Source: Bolinopsis microptera (taxonomy: Eukaryota; Ctenophora; Tentaculata; Lobata; Bolinopsidae). Taken from it: a stretch of DNA of 64,000 nucleotides. Shown here in pieces: positions 10,065 through 20,437 of this stretch. Location: NCBI RefSeq assembly GCF_026151205.1, contig NC_087077.1, positions 18,398,475-18,462,474 on the forward strand. Reading direction: 5' to 3'. The position numbers and the translations under genes were made by a program. Position 1 is the stretch's first letter, and every line of letters starts with the position of its first letter. The notes beneath the pieces are model-generated. The model worked only from the letters and a program-made list of their open reading frames with translations, was not told the DNA's origin and ran no database searches.

Positions 10065-12100
10065 ACACATGAAGCAGAGAAAGAGCCGGGACAGTCGGGT
10101 GGTGAATGATGATATACGTTTTAATCCTTGTTTATAATTCTCAGAGGTTGATTCGAGTTCCTGCATCTACCAAATTTCGATCGCTGTCATGCCTAACAAA
10201 AATTAAATCTTACGGTAAATAAAAGCATTCAATATTAAAACTATCACTTATTAAATATTATAATAAGCATGACAGGAGTTTGCCTCCCAAAACTCATGTC
10301 AGGTTAATATATGATCGTCGACTATTCATGAATACAGGTTAGACAGAAACAATTTGAAGGGCTAGTCCGAAGAAGCAGTAGAACAAGTAATGAACAAAAC
10401 CTTGGTCAAAAGGGGTCGGCTGTGCCGGCCTTCGACCTAGAGCATCCATTCCATGTATTTTAGGTTAATGGATACTTTGATAGACGTTATTGTTCAAAAA
10501 TAATTCAAAAATTAGAAATGATCTGTTAGCCTCACTTTAGAAGGTACAGATGTTATCAGACGTGTTATGCGAGTTTACTAAAAGTATCGGGATGGAAACT
10601 AACATGTACGCGCAATTAGGGTGGTACAGCTGTTACACTTACAAGCTGTTACAATCTCTTCTGAGAAAGCTGTTATTTTATGCGATATCCAAGCTGGGGT
10701 ACGCTAAAATAGAAATACTGATTTCACAGCTGGACCTGCAACTAAAATACGAAAAGGTGAGAAATTGTTACAGCAATAATCAATATCTGATCGAATTGCA
10801 AAGATGATTGGATAGCAATCTGGACTTCTCATCTTCAGCTGAAATAATAAAAGCTGTCCAACTAACAAATTGCTTCAATAAATCTGTTAATTGCCAGGTA
10901 TAAGATCCAAGAGGTTCGCTATGATTTAAGAGAACGGAGTTATAGTTAAGTACCTCACGGTAGAGGATAACCCTCAGAAGAAGTCTTGTACCATGGCTGG
11001 ACATGTACTGGAAGCTCTGGGTGAGAGATATTATTACTTTATGCAATATCCGGATAGGAACCTTATTTATGAGTCGCATTGTTGTAATGTTTCTGATAAA
11101 TTTCTATTGATTCCGTATACGCGACCTACACTAGGGAAAGTCTTGAAAACAGCATTTTCCCTAGTTTATTATTATGAATTATTAGAAATTTATCAGAAAC
11201 ATTATTACTTTATCTTGTAGTTGTACAGTTCAGTGCTTCAGAGTTCAGAGGAGTTTTATATTTGACGTAATATCTGTTTTGATGCACATAAGAGATTAAC
11301 AGTTACAAACTGATGTTTAAACAGTATTGGTTGATCATATTGATATATTGAGCACTTTAATAACGTGTAGCGTTTATCTCTATCTCTATCATGTATATAT
11401 TGTATAAACCAACTTTGACAGGCACAGTGGCACACCCATGCGGATTGCGGCGGCCTATAGGTTTTGAAACCTTTCAGTCAAATTCGTCGGAAATGTAGAG
11501 AATCTTATTCTTTAAAAACTAACTTACACAGCTCGGTAACTGTAAGATCACTCTATTTATAAAGATAGCTCTACCTTACTGAGGTTTATTTCAGACAATC
11601 GTTACCACGACGCTAGTGAGGATCACCCCTTACCAGTGTGGTATCACCACGGTAACAAGATAAGTTTTCCCCTCCTCGGAAACTATAAATCTAGAGTAAA
11701 CTAGTGAATTGCACTCAATGGTATCAGAATAAAATGGAGGGACCAACAGTGGCACTTCATAACGTATGATTATTCGTATGAACACTGAACGTTGGGATCT
11801 GTAAATATTGTTGACTAAGTTGATGACTGTTGATGTTGAAATTTTAATCGTTATAATATAAAATCTGTTATCATTGTCTCAAAAAAAGGGCTGGACGACC
11901 ACCGGATTTTTGAGCACATTATAAATATCTCCCGCCGGTTTGTACTGAATTTCAACATTGTACCGGGGTTGAAACAATGTACAGGGGATATAAAGATATC
12001 TGAGTTAAGGAAAATTCATTGCTTCATCCCTATTCAGAAATAGGGAGTAGGGACTGAGGTTTAAGGATTTGGGAATAAAAAGGACTTGGGTCAGTGAAGA
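10065..12100. other. No gene seen
   Basis: AT-rich sequence with small frames on both strands, none with splice support or recognisable domains. Microsatellite-like CTCTATCTCTATC lies near 11380. Confidence 0.4.
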
Positions 12101-12111
12101 CTAGTGACCAA

Positions 12112-12366
12112 GAGGGGTTAAAGGGGTTAGATGGGTTAGAGGGGTTAGATGGGTTAGAGGGGTTAGAGGGGTTAGAGGGGTTAAAGGGGTTAGAGGGGTT
12201 AGAGGGGTTAGAGGGGTTAGAGGGGTTAGAGGGGTTAGGGGGGTTAGACTTAGAGGGGTTAGAGGGGTTAGAGGGGTTAGAGGGGTTAGAGGGGTTAGAG
12301 GGGTTAGAGGGGTTAGAGGGGTTAGAGGGGTTAGAGGGGTTAGGGGGGTTAGAGGGGTTAGAGAAA
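12112..12366. repeat. 9-bp TTAGAGGGG minisatellite
   Basis: About 28 units of TTAGAGGGG, a G-rich unit like a stretched telomere repeat. The LEGLEG open frame is a by-product. Variants TTAGATGGG, TTAAAGGGG and TTAGGGGGG occur. Confidence 0.9.
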
Positions 12367-12473
12367 GGGGCTGAGATCAGGGACCGGTAGCAAATGTAGG
12401 ATTTATACGTGACCTGATTTTATATGGCCACTGCTTTTCTTTGAAGCTTTTTATGGATGGTTCCAAAGTTATT

Positions 12474-13294
12474 ATGAATACCTTAGTTCCCAAAAATTTG
12501 TGTGCCATTAAATTGAGCACAATTTATTTGAGCCCGAAAAATTTGGGCAGAAAATTTGAACTCATTTGGGCGACCGAAAATTTGGGCACAAATTCTTCGA
12601 AAAATGAACGATTTTCCACTAAAATTTCAGTTAGATATTTGCCTTAGTTCATTATTATTCCTTATTATTCCAGTCATTTTGCTTTAAATTTTAAGCATGT
12701 AATTGTAGGTGGTAGTCTGAGTTGTTTCACATTATAAGATTTACGATCTGCCCAGTAACTACTAAAAAATGCAGTGATGATGGCACAGTACAAAATGATA
12801 GATATACAATAGTGATATTTAGTCTCTCAATCAGATAGTATATTTAAAAGGGAGGCCAGATGACATAAGGAAAGGCTTTGAGAAGTCGGGTATAACTGAT
12901 GCTTGTAGATCAGACTTTACGGTGGATGATAATCCATCTGCAGATCTTGTTTAAATCTCTAGCTATCCGTACCTCTAGCGATTTGTTTTATTAGTAGCTG
13001 TTAGCTATTCCAGTTATTTCTATTCATTTAAAATATAAGCCTTTTTAATTGGTCAAGCCATGAATGACAGATTAGAAAACTAAAATTTCAAATATTATTT
13101 CACTTGGATATGAAGAAAAAGCCATCTTTCTATAGATTTCAGGGCCACAGGCCAAATGCCAAAAGTTTGGTTAGCAAAAAATTTAGCAGACGGAAAAGAT
13201 TTATGCAATTAATTTGGTCTGCAAAAAATTTGGGCGAGAGGCCCGCTCAAATTTTTTGTCGCCCAAATTTTTTGGAATTAAGGTAGTCCCAAAG
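12474..13294. mobile_element. Candidate foldback element with AATTTGGG-rich ends
   Basis: The left end reads ACCTTAGTTCCCAAAAATTT. The right end, reverse-complemented, reads ACCTTAATTCCAAAAAATTT. Repeated AAATTTGGGC-type blocks lie just inside both ends. Length is about 820 bp. No coding capacity was seen. Confidence 0.4.
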
Positions 13295-13432
13295 TTTTAA
13301 AGAATTCAAGGAGACTGGAGAGATACCGGGTCAGCTATAACAATATCTTGGGAACCACTTTTAATTATTTGATGAGAAGGCCATACTAAAAACAAAACAG
13401 CTAATATGCAGGGAAAAGAGCCAATAACATAC

Positions 13433-16400
13433 CATTTAGGCAGCAGAGTGACAGTCTCTCAATAGGAACTATTTTGCCGTACAGACAAGTTGCCTTCTTC
13501 ACGTGATCACATGAACAAGAAAGACTGATATCAGCTCCGTGTTGAACTGATAGAGGAGGTTCTGTCAATACTCCCTTCCATGCTGGGTCGAGGGTATCGC
13601 AGTTTGATTCCGTAGGAGCATACTCTTCGGCTGTATAAAACATTAGAACTGTCAATGAAAGTATACTTATATCGAAATTGAATTTTTTGAACTTTTTGAC
13701 GGCTTTTCCGCCTGTATAAAATTCAAATTATCTAATTGACTGTTGATGTTGAAGTTTTAATCTTATTCTTAAGTTCTTAATATGATAAAACGTGTTGTTA
13801 TAATCTCACCTCGTTTCCCTATGATGGCGATTTCGACCACGAAGATTTCACCGCCGTCAGTTCTCTGAAACTTGATGCTATCTCCGTATCTACGCTCTGA
13901 TGTATAAGGGACATTGTCCGGAGCTGCTTCTGATTCTATACTAATAGTAAAAGAGATAGTGGTACATCCTAGCGCTTTATTTGTACCCTCGCAAGAAAAT
14001 TCCGAGTTAGACCAAGTCCAAGTGAGACGAGGAGTACCAATAGACGCGAACCATACTATCTCCTCTAGAACGTACACCTGGTCTAGTGAAATCTTTAACC
14101 AGATTGCGCCGTTTGAATCAGGAACCGTCACAGACTGAGAACCCAGGTCTAAATCTAATGCTTTTGCAGCAGACTTCTTGATTTCCTTCTCCTTGGACGA
14201 TTCAGCATTCACTGGTATTATCTCACCAGCTAGCCTTTGTCTCTTTGCTGAAATGAAACAAACTGTCTACCTTATTTTAATTTAGATTATCAATATTTCC
14301 CCTACATTTAAAACTAACGTGCGTCTGTCATAGGGTTTGCATTATCGGTCCAATAATATTTATCGCCGATAACCGATAACAATTTTGAAATTATCGGCGA
14401 TAACGATAATTATCGGCGATAAAATTGGGTCATAACAATGAGGTGAGTTTCTGTTGATTTGCATGACTTACATTATCAATTACACTTTCGTCACCTTTGT
14501 GAATGATGATTACGGAAGTCCTGAGTTACTGTTACACGAATTTTAAACACATAATTTGAAATTCCACAACGGCATTGTAAATTTATTTAGAAAGCATTTG
14601 CTAGACTATACATTTCAGCAGACTCAGCTTGAGTCTTCTTTTCTATGTACGGTACGATCAGGGGTTGACTTTTTGGTCGTTTGACTTGGGGTGATGTGGA
14701 CGATTTAGCACTTATTATAGTGGCTAGATTTTCAATAGCGTGCTTTACTCGCAAGTGATTCCACAAACTAGTTTAAGACCTCTTGGCACTGGCAGTTGTA
14801 CCTTGGAAAGACTTTTTACAATGCAGGTCACGTTGTCTCCCTCTTTTTTGAAATGTTTCCAAGTTAAAGTACGTTGAGATTTTTTTTCCAAAATTATTCC
14901 ACTGCGAACTCATGTTTAGGATATGACAACTTTTTAATTTCAGTCAATTGTAATACTAATTTCTATCATCAGATTCGGACTAACCTATATCATTGGATCA
15001 ATGAAAAACTAGTTTAAGTGAAGTAACAGCACCTACACGCAACCTTTCAAAACTTCGGAGCTCATGAGAGTATAGACATTGTAAACACACGCCACACATG
15101 ATCTCAGCTATAATATTATGAGTATTTATGATTTAGTTTGAAGATCAAAATGCTCACCACTGCATGTAGGTATATCACAGTACTCCCATCGAATTAGACC
15201 CTCAGCATTATAACACCATATTGCACTTGAATCACTGAGGAAAATGACGACACTTGTTATAGTTATACTTATAATGAAGAATTTCTAAAAGTAAAAAGAA
15301 ATTTCACAGATCATTTATATTCCAAAGCCCCTTCATTGCAGTTTTATTGTAGATTATACTTAAATCTACAATAAATGTTTGTGCCCCTACCTTGTGCTCT
15401 TGATAACATTGATTATGGAACACTACCAGATATCAAATATTGAAGACTTACCCGGCTGGATTTCTGCAATAGTTCTCTTGCAGTCCTGAATCAGGGTAGC
15501 TGAAAATGTTTTTGTAATTAGATATTTTCCTAAAGTAGGTAGTGTTGTGAATCGTAACTAATAATTTGGCTCCTGCCGAGAACCCTTTTAGAAACATTTC
15601 GAAGTTTGGGTGTAAAATTATTTAGGATTCTCGATTAAATAGAGTACATGTCTCATCTTCCAAAATCCGAATAATCTGGATAAGAATAAATCTAAATCTG
15701 GATTATGCCGTATTGTGGCCGCCTGTGGGTGAGACTAGCTTATACCTGTTGTGCCTTAGAAGCACCAATAAAACTTACTTCTTAGGAGTGTTAGTGTGTT
15801 GATTAGGTGATTGAGAGTCCCATCTCTGGCAGACGTGTCCTGATGCTGTGACAGATGCAGTTCCCCTGTAGTCTGATCCATTCTCATCCGCATTATCAAC
15901 ACACTCGTCTGGAGCTGGAGTTAATCCATTTGTTATTCTTTTTAGAAACGTTAATAATGAATAAAAGTTTAAAGTAGTTTCTTGATAAACGATGGCTTGA
16001 TAGTGAGGTAGATTGGGGTTTGCGGTAAATCGGCGTTTGCGGTAAATTAGAGCGCAGTAAATCTGCATTTGCAGTAAATTGGAACGCAGTAATAAAATAT
16101 AAATGAAAATCAGAATCTGTAAACAAGGCCAGGGCGGGGTAAATCGGACATCTGTGAATCGGAGCGCGCGGAGAATGTCGTATATGATTAACAAAGGCTG
16201 TAAGACCTCTGGAGTCGATGCAAACATAAAAAAAAACATATTTTCCAATATCTGGCATTCTGGCTCATTCACATTGTTTATACAAAGTGGAAATCATACG
16301 ATGTCAAGTTTAGAAATAATCACTAAGGTATTTTACGGTTCTACCCTAAACTTAAGTTTTAATTATATGCAAAAATATTTTAACGTCATTATCATCACTC

Positions 16401-16867
16401 GATGGACGATGACGTCATCAAGTTAAGCGTTTTTAAAGCTTGATTTTTGATAAAGTATAATAACAACTTTTAATCAAAGTCGATGCATTTCGTGATTTAG
16501 TATTCTCTGTTATTGGGTCATTCTTTGGGATTTGGAGCTAAGTCTGGTTTCTATACTTAGGGGTCGTTCACATATTACGTAATCAATATTTTGGCAATTT
16601 TCCCCCCTCCCCCCCTCCATAATCAACCGTAATCAAGACCCAACCCCCCCCCCCTCCTGACAGTAATAATAATATTACGTAATCATGGCCTAACCCCCCC
16701 CCCCCCCCCCCCCCCCCTTTGACTTTTTCCCCTTTTTTCCCTGGAAAATCGGTTAGTTTCCTGTCTTAAATAGTCTCTATATCGATGTATATTGTATAAT
16801 TTAATTTCTTACCACTGTTAGTCCTCGAGAAGAGTTGCTGGAGCATCAAGAAGAGGAATATCGACAT
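13433..16867 (-). CDS. Secreted kringle / galactose-binding-like / sushi-like protein
   Basis: Six minus-strand exons share compatible phases. Exon 16867-16813 starts at ATG and encodes a signal peptide (MSIFLFLMLQQLFSRTNS). Exons 15908-15779, 15499-15452 and 15234-15158 join into one kringle domain with all six cysteines: GSDYRGTASVTASGHVCQRW, then YPDSGLQENYCRNPAG, then WCYNAEGLIRWEYCDIPTC. Exon 14247-13810 encodes a 146-residue beta-rich module with two cysteines (FSCEG, LGCTT) and a LDLGSQSVTVPDSNGAIWLK start, resembling F5/8C or fucolectin-like folds. Exon 13630-13433 encodes a sushi-like module (NCDTL, ISLSCSC, KATCLYG, LSLC). Junctions between modules are all phase 1, the usual pattern for shuffled extracellular domains. 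Donors are GTAAGA, GTAAGT, GTAAGT, GTGAGC, GTGAGA and GTATGT. The last exon also ends in phase 1 with a donor, so a C-terminal exon may be missing from my model. Confidence 0.8.
14333..14930 (-). mobile_element. hAT-like transposon remnant in kringle-gene intron
   Basis: The minus strand at about 14600-14920 encodes KREGDNVTCIV, then SKVQLPVPRGLKLV and RPKSQPLIVPY. This resembles the BED zinc finger and linker of hAT transposases. The 14333-14425 end carries four copies of the palindromic block TTATCGGCGATAA or close variants (TTATCGCCGATAA). It lies wholly inside an intron. The finger and frame are broken. Confidence 0.5.
16559..16725. mobile_element. MITE-like element, GGGTCGTTCACATATTACGT family
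   Basis: It begins AGGGGTCGTTCACATATTAC followed by GTAATCA. An inverted ATTACGTAATCA occurs near 16674-16685, and poly-C runs follow. A better preserved relative lies at 56572-56786. Confidence 0.6.
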
Positions 16868-17341
16868 TATCTAGAATAGTAGAAAAATATTAGAATAAAT
16901 TATAATAATTAAATAAAATCAAGTTTGATAGTATTAGTAATCAAACAGCAAAATTATAGTAAACCGAAACGTATACAAATGGTACATGATAATGGTAACT
17001 AGAGGAGCCTGCAACACACAAATGTGTTCGGATGTTTTTAAAATCCGGCCTGGCCTCCTCGCCGGATTACTGATAAAAACCCCAATGGAGCATTAAAGTT
17101 CCCAATGGAGAATAACTGTGTGAACATATTGTACCCTAAGTTTAACATCAGTTCAAATGAGAAAAAACTTTGCTTGGCAAATTCGGAGTGCTGCAAATAT
17201 ATGAGGTTGAGTTGCCTTACTAAACGGTGTCCAATTTATTCCATGCAAACTGTTGAATCATATATATGATTGAATATACACATATTATGTATGACTATGA
17301 GGTTGACTTGCCTAGCCCTAACTAAAGGCAAAGCTTAAACG

Positions 17342-17412
17342 CTACCTGCGGACCCCAGGCTATTATATTCATAGAGATTCGGCGTAATGACAGGCTGAGC
17401 GCTGCCCAGTAA
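17342..17412 (-). repeat. Dispersed ~80-bp TTACCTGGG element, copy 3
   Basis: An inverted copy: CTACCTGCGGACCCCAGGCT, then GATTCGGCGTAATGACAGGC, then GCGCTGCCCAGTAA. It is followed by ACTAAACGGTGTCC, which also occurs in direct orientation at 17219. Confidence 0.6.
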
Positions 17413-17660
17413 ACTAAACGGTGTCCTTTATTCCAGAGAAACTGTTGAATTATTGGGCAGAAGAATGGGATGGCCCATGCAACAATAGCGCTGTGCTTGT
17501 CATTAGTTGGAACTATGGACTGCTACTTGCTGGTTAAGAGGATTTCCCAGAACATTAATAAAAGAAACACAGGTTTTCTATGCTGGGGTACGAGAAGACT
17601 GATGTTAACATTTCTCTTAATGTGTGACTGTGAGACAATGGATTACACACAGGAGGAACT

Positions 17661-17740
17661 ATTACTGGGCGGCGCCCAGCCTGTCACTCCGCCATATAAT
17701 CGGTGGGTCTATGAACACTAAAGCATGAGATCCCCAGATA
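17661..17740 (+). repeat. Dispersed ~80-bp TTACCTGGG element, copy 4
   Basis: Starts ATTACTGGGCGGCGCCCAGC, has CCGCCATATAAT in the middle, and ends GCATGAGATCCCCAGATAGG. Confidence 0.6.
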
Positions 17741-18129
17741 GGAGCTTAAGGAATAAGGTACTAAAGAGTAGGCTCCTAGTCCCAGTTTAACTCTCTCTTA
17801 GTCTTAGTGCGCGTATTAAACGATATTTCTTTTCTAGTAGGTGTAGAAGGAGGGACGATAAGCATTAAAATATATATTTGGAGTTGGAGTCAACAGATGC
17901 GCTTAACACTAACAGCACGCCTAAAATGGAAGGCTCAAACATCGGTATCTCCAATCTCCATTTCCAAAGGTATCTCACATTTTATTTCTAATGGTAGAAC
18001 ACTAAAAGATGAAATGAGACCGATTAAATAATTAGCCTGCAATTAGCAATTAGCATGCAATTAGCCTGCATTAACCACTATTCAAATTCACTGTTGAATA
18101 CAGTGCTGCTCTTCCTACTTCCTAGATGC

Positions 18130-18217
18130 TAGAGGCGCTCAGCCTGTCAGTGTCATTCCTCCATATCTTCAAGTTCAATCTGTTTATAAACAGAAAAAGC
18201 CTGAGGTCCCCAGGTAA
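18130..18217 (+). repeat. Dispersed ~80-bp TTACCTGGG element, copy 5
   Basis: Contains GAGGCGCTCAGCCTGTCA, CTCCATATCTTC, and ends CCTGAGGTCCCCAGGTAATA. Confidence 0.6.
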
Positions 18218-18599
18218 TAATATATTTATATACAGATACTGTAAGTGTAGGTACTTGTAGCCTAAGCCAGGGATACAGAAATTGATATCGGCGATTTACG
18301 GTGTGCTGATCATGCTATGAGTATGCTCGATCGTGATTTATGGAGGAAAATCGTTGAGGAGATTTCGATCGAGGATCACACAAAATAAAACAAGTCTTGT
18401 TAAATTCCTGCTTTAAAGAATTTCTTTTCATCTATTTTTATCATCGACTTTATTACTATTAGTATTAGAATTAATTGTATGTTAATTTGTAATTGTTAAC
18501 TCTTCCGAGTTACCAATAATAATTGTGTTTACAGTTTATGAACACAGAAGCGGGAGAACTGAGATTCCCAGATAATCCCACCTTTGTAATCTAAATTTA

Positions 18600-18698
18600 A
18601 ATTACTGGGCCGCGCTTAGCCTGTACTCCATGTCGTTCCGCCAAATCTTCAGCTTATGAAGTTGAACACAAAAGCCTGAGGTCCCGGTCCCCAGGTAA
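18600..18698 (+). repeat. Dispersed ~80-bp TTACCTGGG element, copy 6
   Basis: Starts ATTACTGGGCCGCGCTTAGC and ends AAGCCTGAGGTCCCGGTCCC plus CAGGTAAAA. The GGTCCC block is duplicated here. A partial seventh copy (TTTATGAACACAGAAG to GATTCCCAGATAATC) lies at about 18535-18577. Confidence 0.6.
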
Positions 18699-18841
18699 AA
18701 TTTAAAATCAAAGTACTGTCTAACTTTATATTTCTAAAAACAATGACTGAAAGATTCGCGCTGTAAACCTACTTAGCAAATTCAATTTCAAATGGTTATT
18801 TCATTGAAAGAGCGAGAGACAATACAACTTTTAACTTACGC

Positions 18842-18883
18842 ACACTGGTCACTGGTCACTGGTCACTGGTCACTGGTAACGAC
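18842..18883. repeat. 7-bp CACTGGT repeat
   Basis: Five tandem CACTGGT units ending in a degenerate ACGACTGGT. Confidence 0.8.
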
Positions 18884-19948
18884 TGGTAGCTTGGACTGAG
18901 CTAGTTACATCTTGGGGACAGTCCTTAACTTAATCTTTATATGTTATAGCCTAGCTTTTGAGTCTTAATTTGTCTCGGGCCGTACAGGTATTCAATCAAT
19001 CTATAGATCAAAGAGAATTGGATGGTTGAAAATTCCAGTAATTTATTTGTTACGCTGCCAATTCCCACGTCATCTTAGTTTTATCGATAGTTAATCTGAT
19101 TTATGTCACTTCAATGAGATTCTATGGGAAGACTAAGGTAACACTTCCGTTTCAAAATGTTGATAAATGATTAGATTAAACCGATTATAAACATGACCTA
19201 TCACTCAAACGATAACTTTTGTGAGAATAACTAATAACTTTTATGGGTATAACTTAATAACAACGATCTATAAACCATAGCTACCGAATTGTTCCAAACA
19301 ATGACATTTTTCAAAATGTATCGTTTAAACGGAGAAAAGATCTGATGCAAACCTACTTAGCAGTTTAAGTAGCATACAATGAATGGTTGTTTCATTGTAA
19401 TCTAATATGACTTATGTGACTTCAAAGAGATATTACAGGAAAATTCCAGTTATATTTCTTCTCTAAATATTATTCTATGTTAATCAGTGACTTGATTTGT
19501 ATCGATTGTAAATATCATTAATTATGAGTATAACTAACAAATGTACAATTGCCACGCAGTATGAACCTAAATAAAGCACCAAATTATTCAAAACAGTGAC
19601 AGACAGGTTTCCATAATGGCATACCCGTTACCAAATTTAATTTGGGGGCAGTCTATGAATGGCTGTTTCATTGAAAGGACAGTAGATACATTAAATGTAG
19701 GTATAGTAGGAAATATATTGATGATGTTAGAACTTAGATGTAACGATAGTTTAGTTACCCGATTGGCCACAGGCCAGGCTCCAAAAGTCTATCTCTACAC
19801 TGAACTCCCAAAGTTGGTGATATCAAATTCCTAATCAGGTTTTGATGTTATTAGGGGTACAATGAAAATGAATATTTCTAACTCTCTACCAGTTACCACC
19901 AAACAAATACAAGGAGACAGTATGTCGATAGTCGATACGTTAACTCAC
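18884..19948. other. No coding exon seen; first intron of the kringle gene
   Basis: AT-rich, no splice-supported coding exon. If the 5' UTR exon at 19949 is right, this is intron 1 of the kringle gene. Confidence 0.35.
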
Positions 19949-20105
19949 CGTCAAAACCTCAAACAGACCTACACACGATGATACTCAAGAAAAGCTGACG
20001 CCAACAAAAGACAAAAGAGAGTGATCGAATATACCGGAGACGGAAATCCAGTTCCCACGCTCCCTCAGCGACCCTCTGAAAACACTGCCGCGCGCGCTCA
20101 CCATG
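19949..20105 (-). other. Probable 5' UTR exon of the kringle gene
   Basis: The minus strand ends at a strong donor (TTTTGACG|GTGAGTTAACG). The nearest downstream minus-strand acceptor with an ATG is TTCTACTATTCTAG|ATAATG at 16870, the kringle gene's signal-peptide exon. A short upstream frame starts at the ATG at 20104. The upstream border of this exon is a guess based on the adjoining CpG-rich region. Confidence 0.4.
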
Positions 20106-20235
20106 ACTGTCAAAACGTGAGAGTAGTCACGTGACGCTCGCTAGCCAATCAGCGCGCGCCATTAACGCGCTATATTCTCAGAACGGCGTATGTTCCCCCA
20201 TTACTGAATTGCACACTTTTCTGCCGCTGCGATCG
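20040..20235. promoter_or_regulatory. Probable bidirectional promoter
   Basis: A GC- and CpG-rich island (GCCGCGCGCGC, AGCGCGCGCCATTAACGCGC) stands out in AT-rich surroundings. It has an E-box in GTCACGTGAC at 20127-20136 and a CCAAT box (GCCAATCAGCG) at about 20144. It separates a minus-strand donor at 19949 from a plus-strand signal-peptide exon at 20328. Divergent transcription is inferred. Confidence 0.5.
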
Positions 20236-20327
20236 TTGAACTTGTTGATTTACTGACAGATTTTGACAGCTTGAGGGTATTATTCTACTTGTGGACGCTA
20301 TGTTAACTGACTACGATCAATTCAAAG

Positions 20328-20437
20328 ATGAGACCTGTTTGTTCGGGGTGCATAGTTCTTGTCTTGTTGTTGAGTTGTGTTTCAGAAGAGTTCACATTGG
20401 TAAAAGAAGATGTTGCAGACTCCCCCGGGAATCTAAT
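20328..20437 (+). CDS. Signal-peptide first exon, secreted or membrane protein
   Basis: The ATG opens a classic signal peptide: a short basic start (MRP), hydrophobic core IVLVLLLS, and likely cleavage after SCVS. The mature start is EEFTLVKEDVADSPGNL. The exon ends at a consensus donor (CTAAT|GTGAGTAC) in phase 2. An upstream ATG at 20300 opens a 46-codon frame that overlaps this one in another register and reaches the same donor in phase 0, so it could act as an upstream ORF or as an alternative start. I could not identify later exons. Candidate acceptors at 35840 and 28740 fit phase 2 but are not convincing. Gene identity is unknown. Confidence 0.5.

Noticed and set aside
12094-12390. 98-codon LEGLEG frame
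   Set aside because: Produced entirely by the 9-bp minisatellite.
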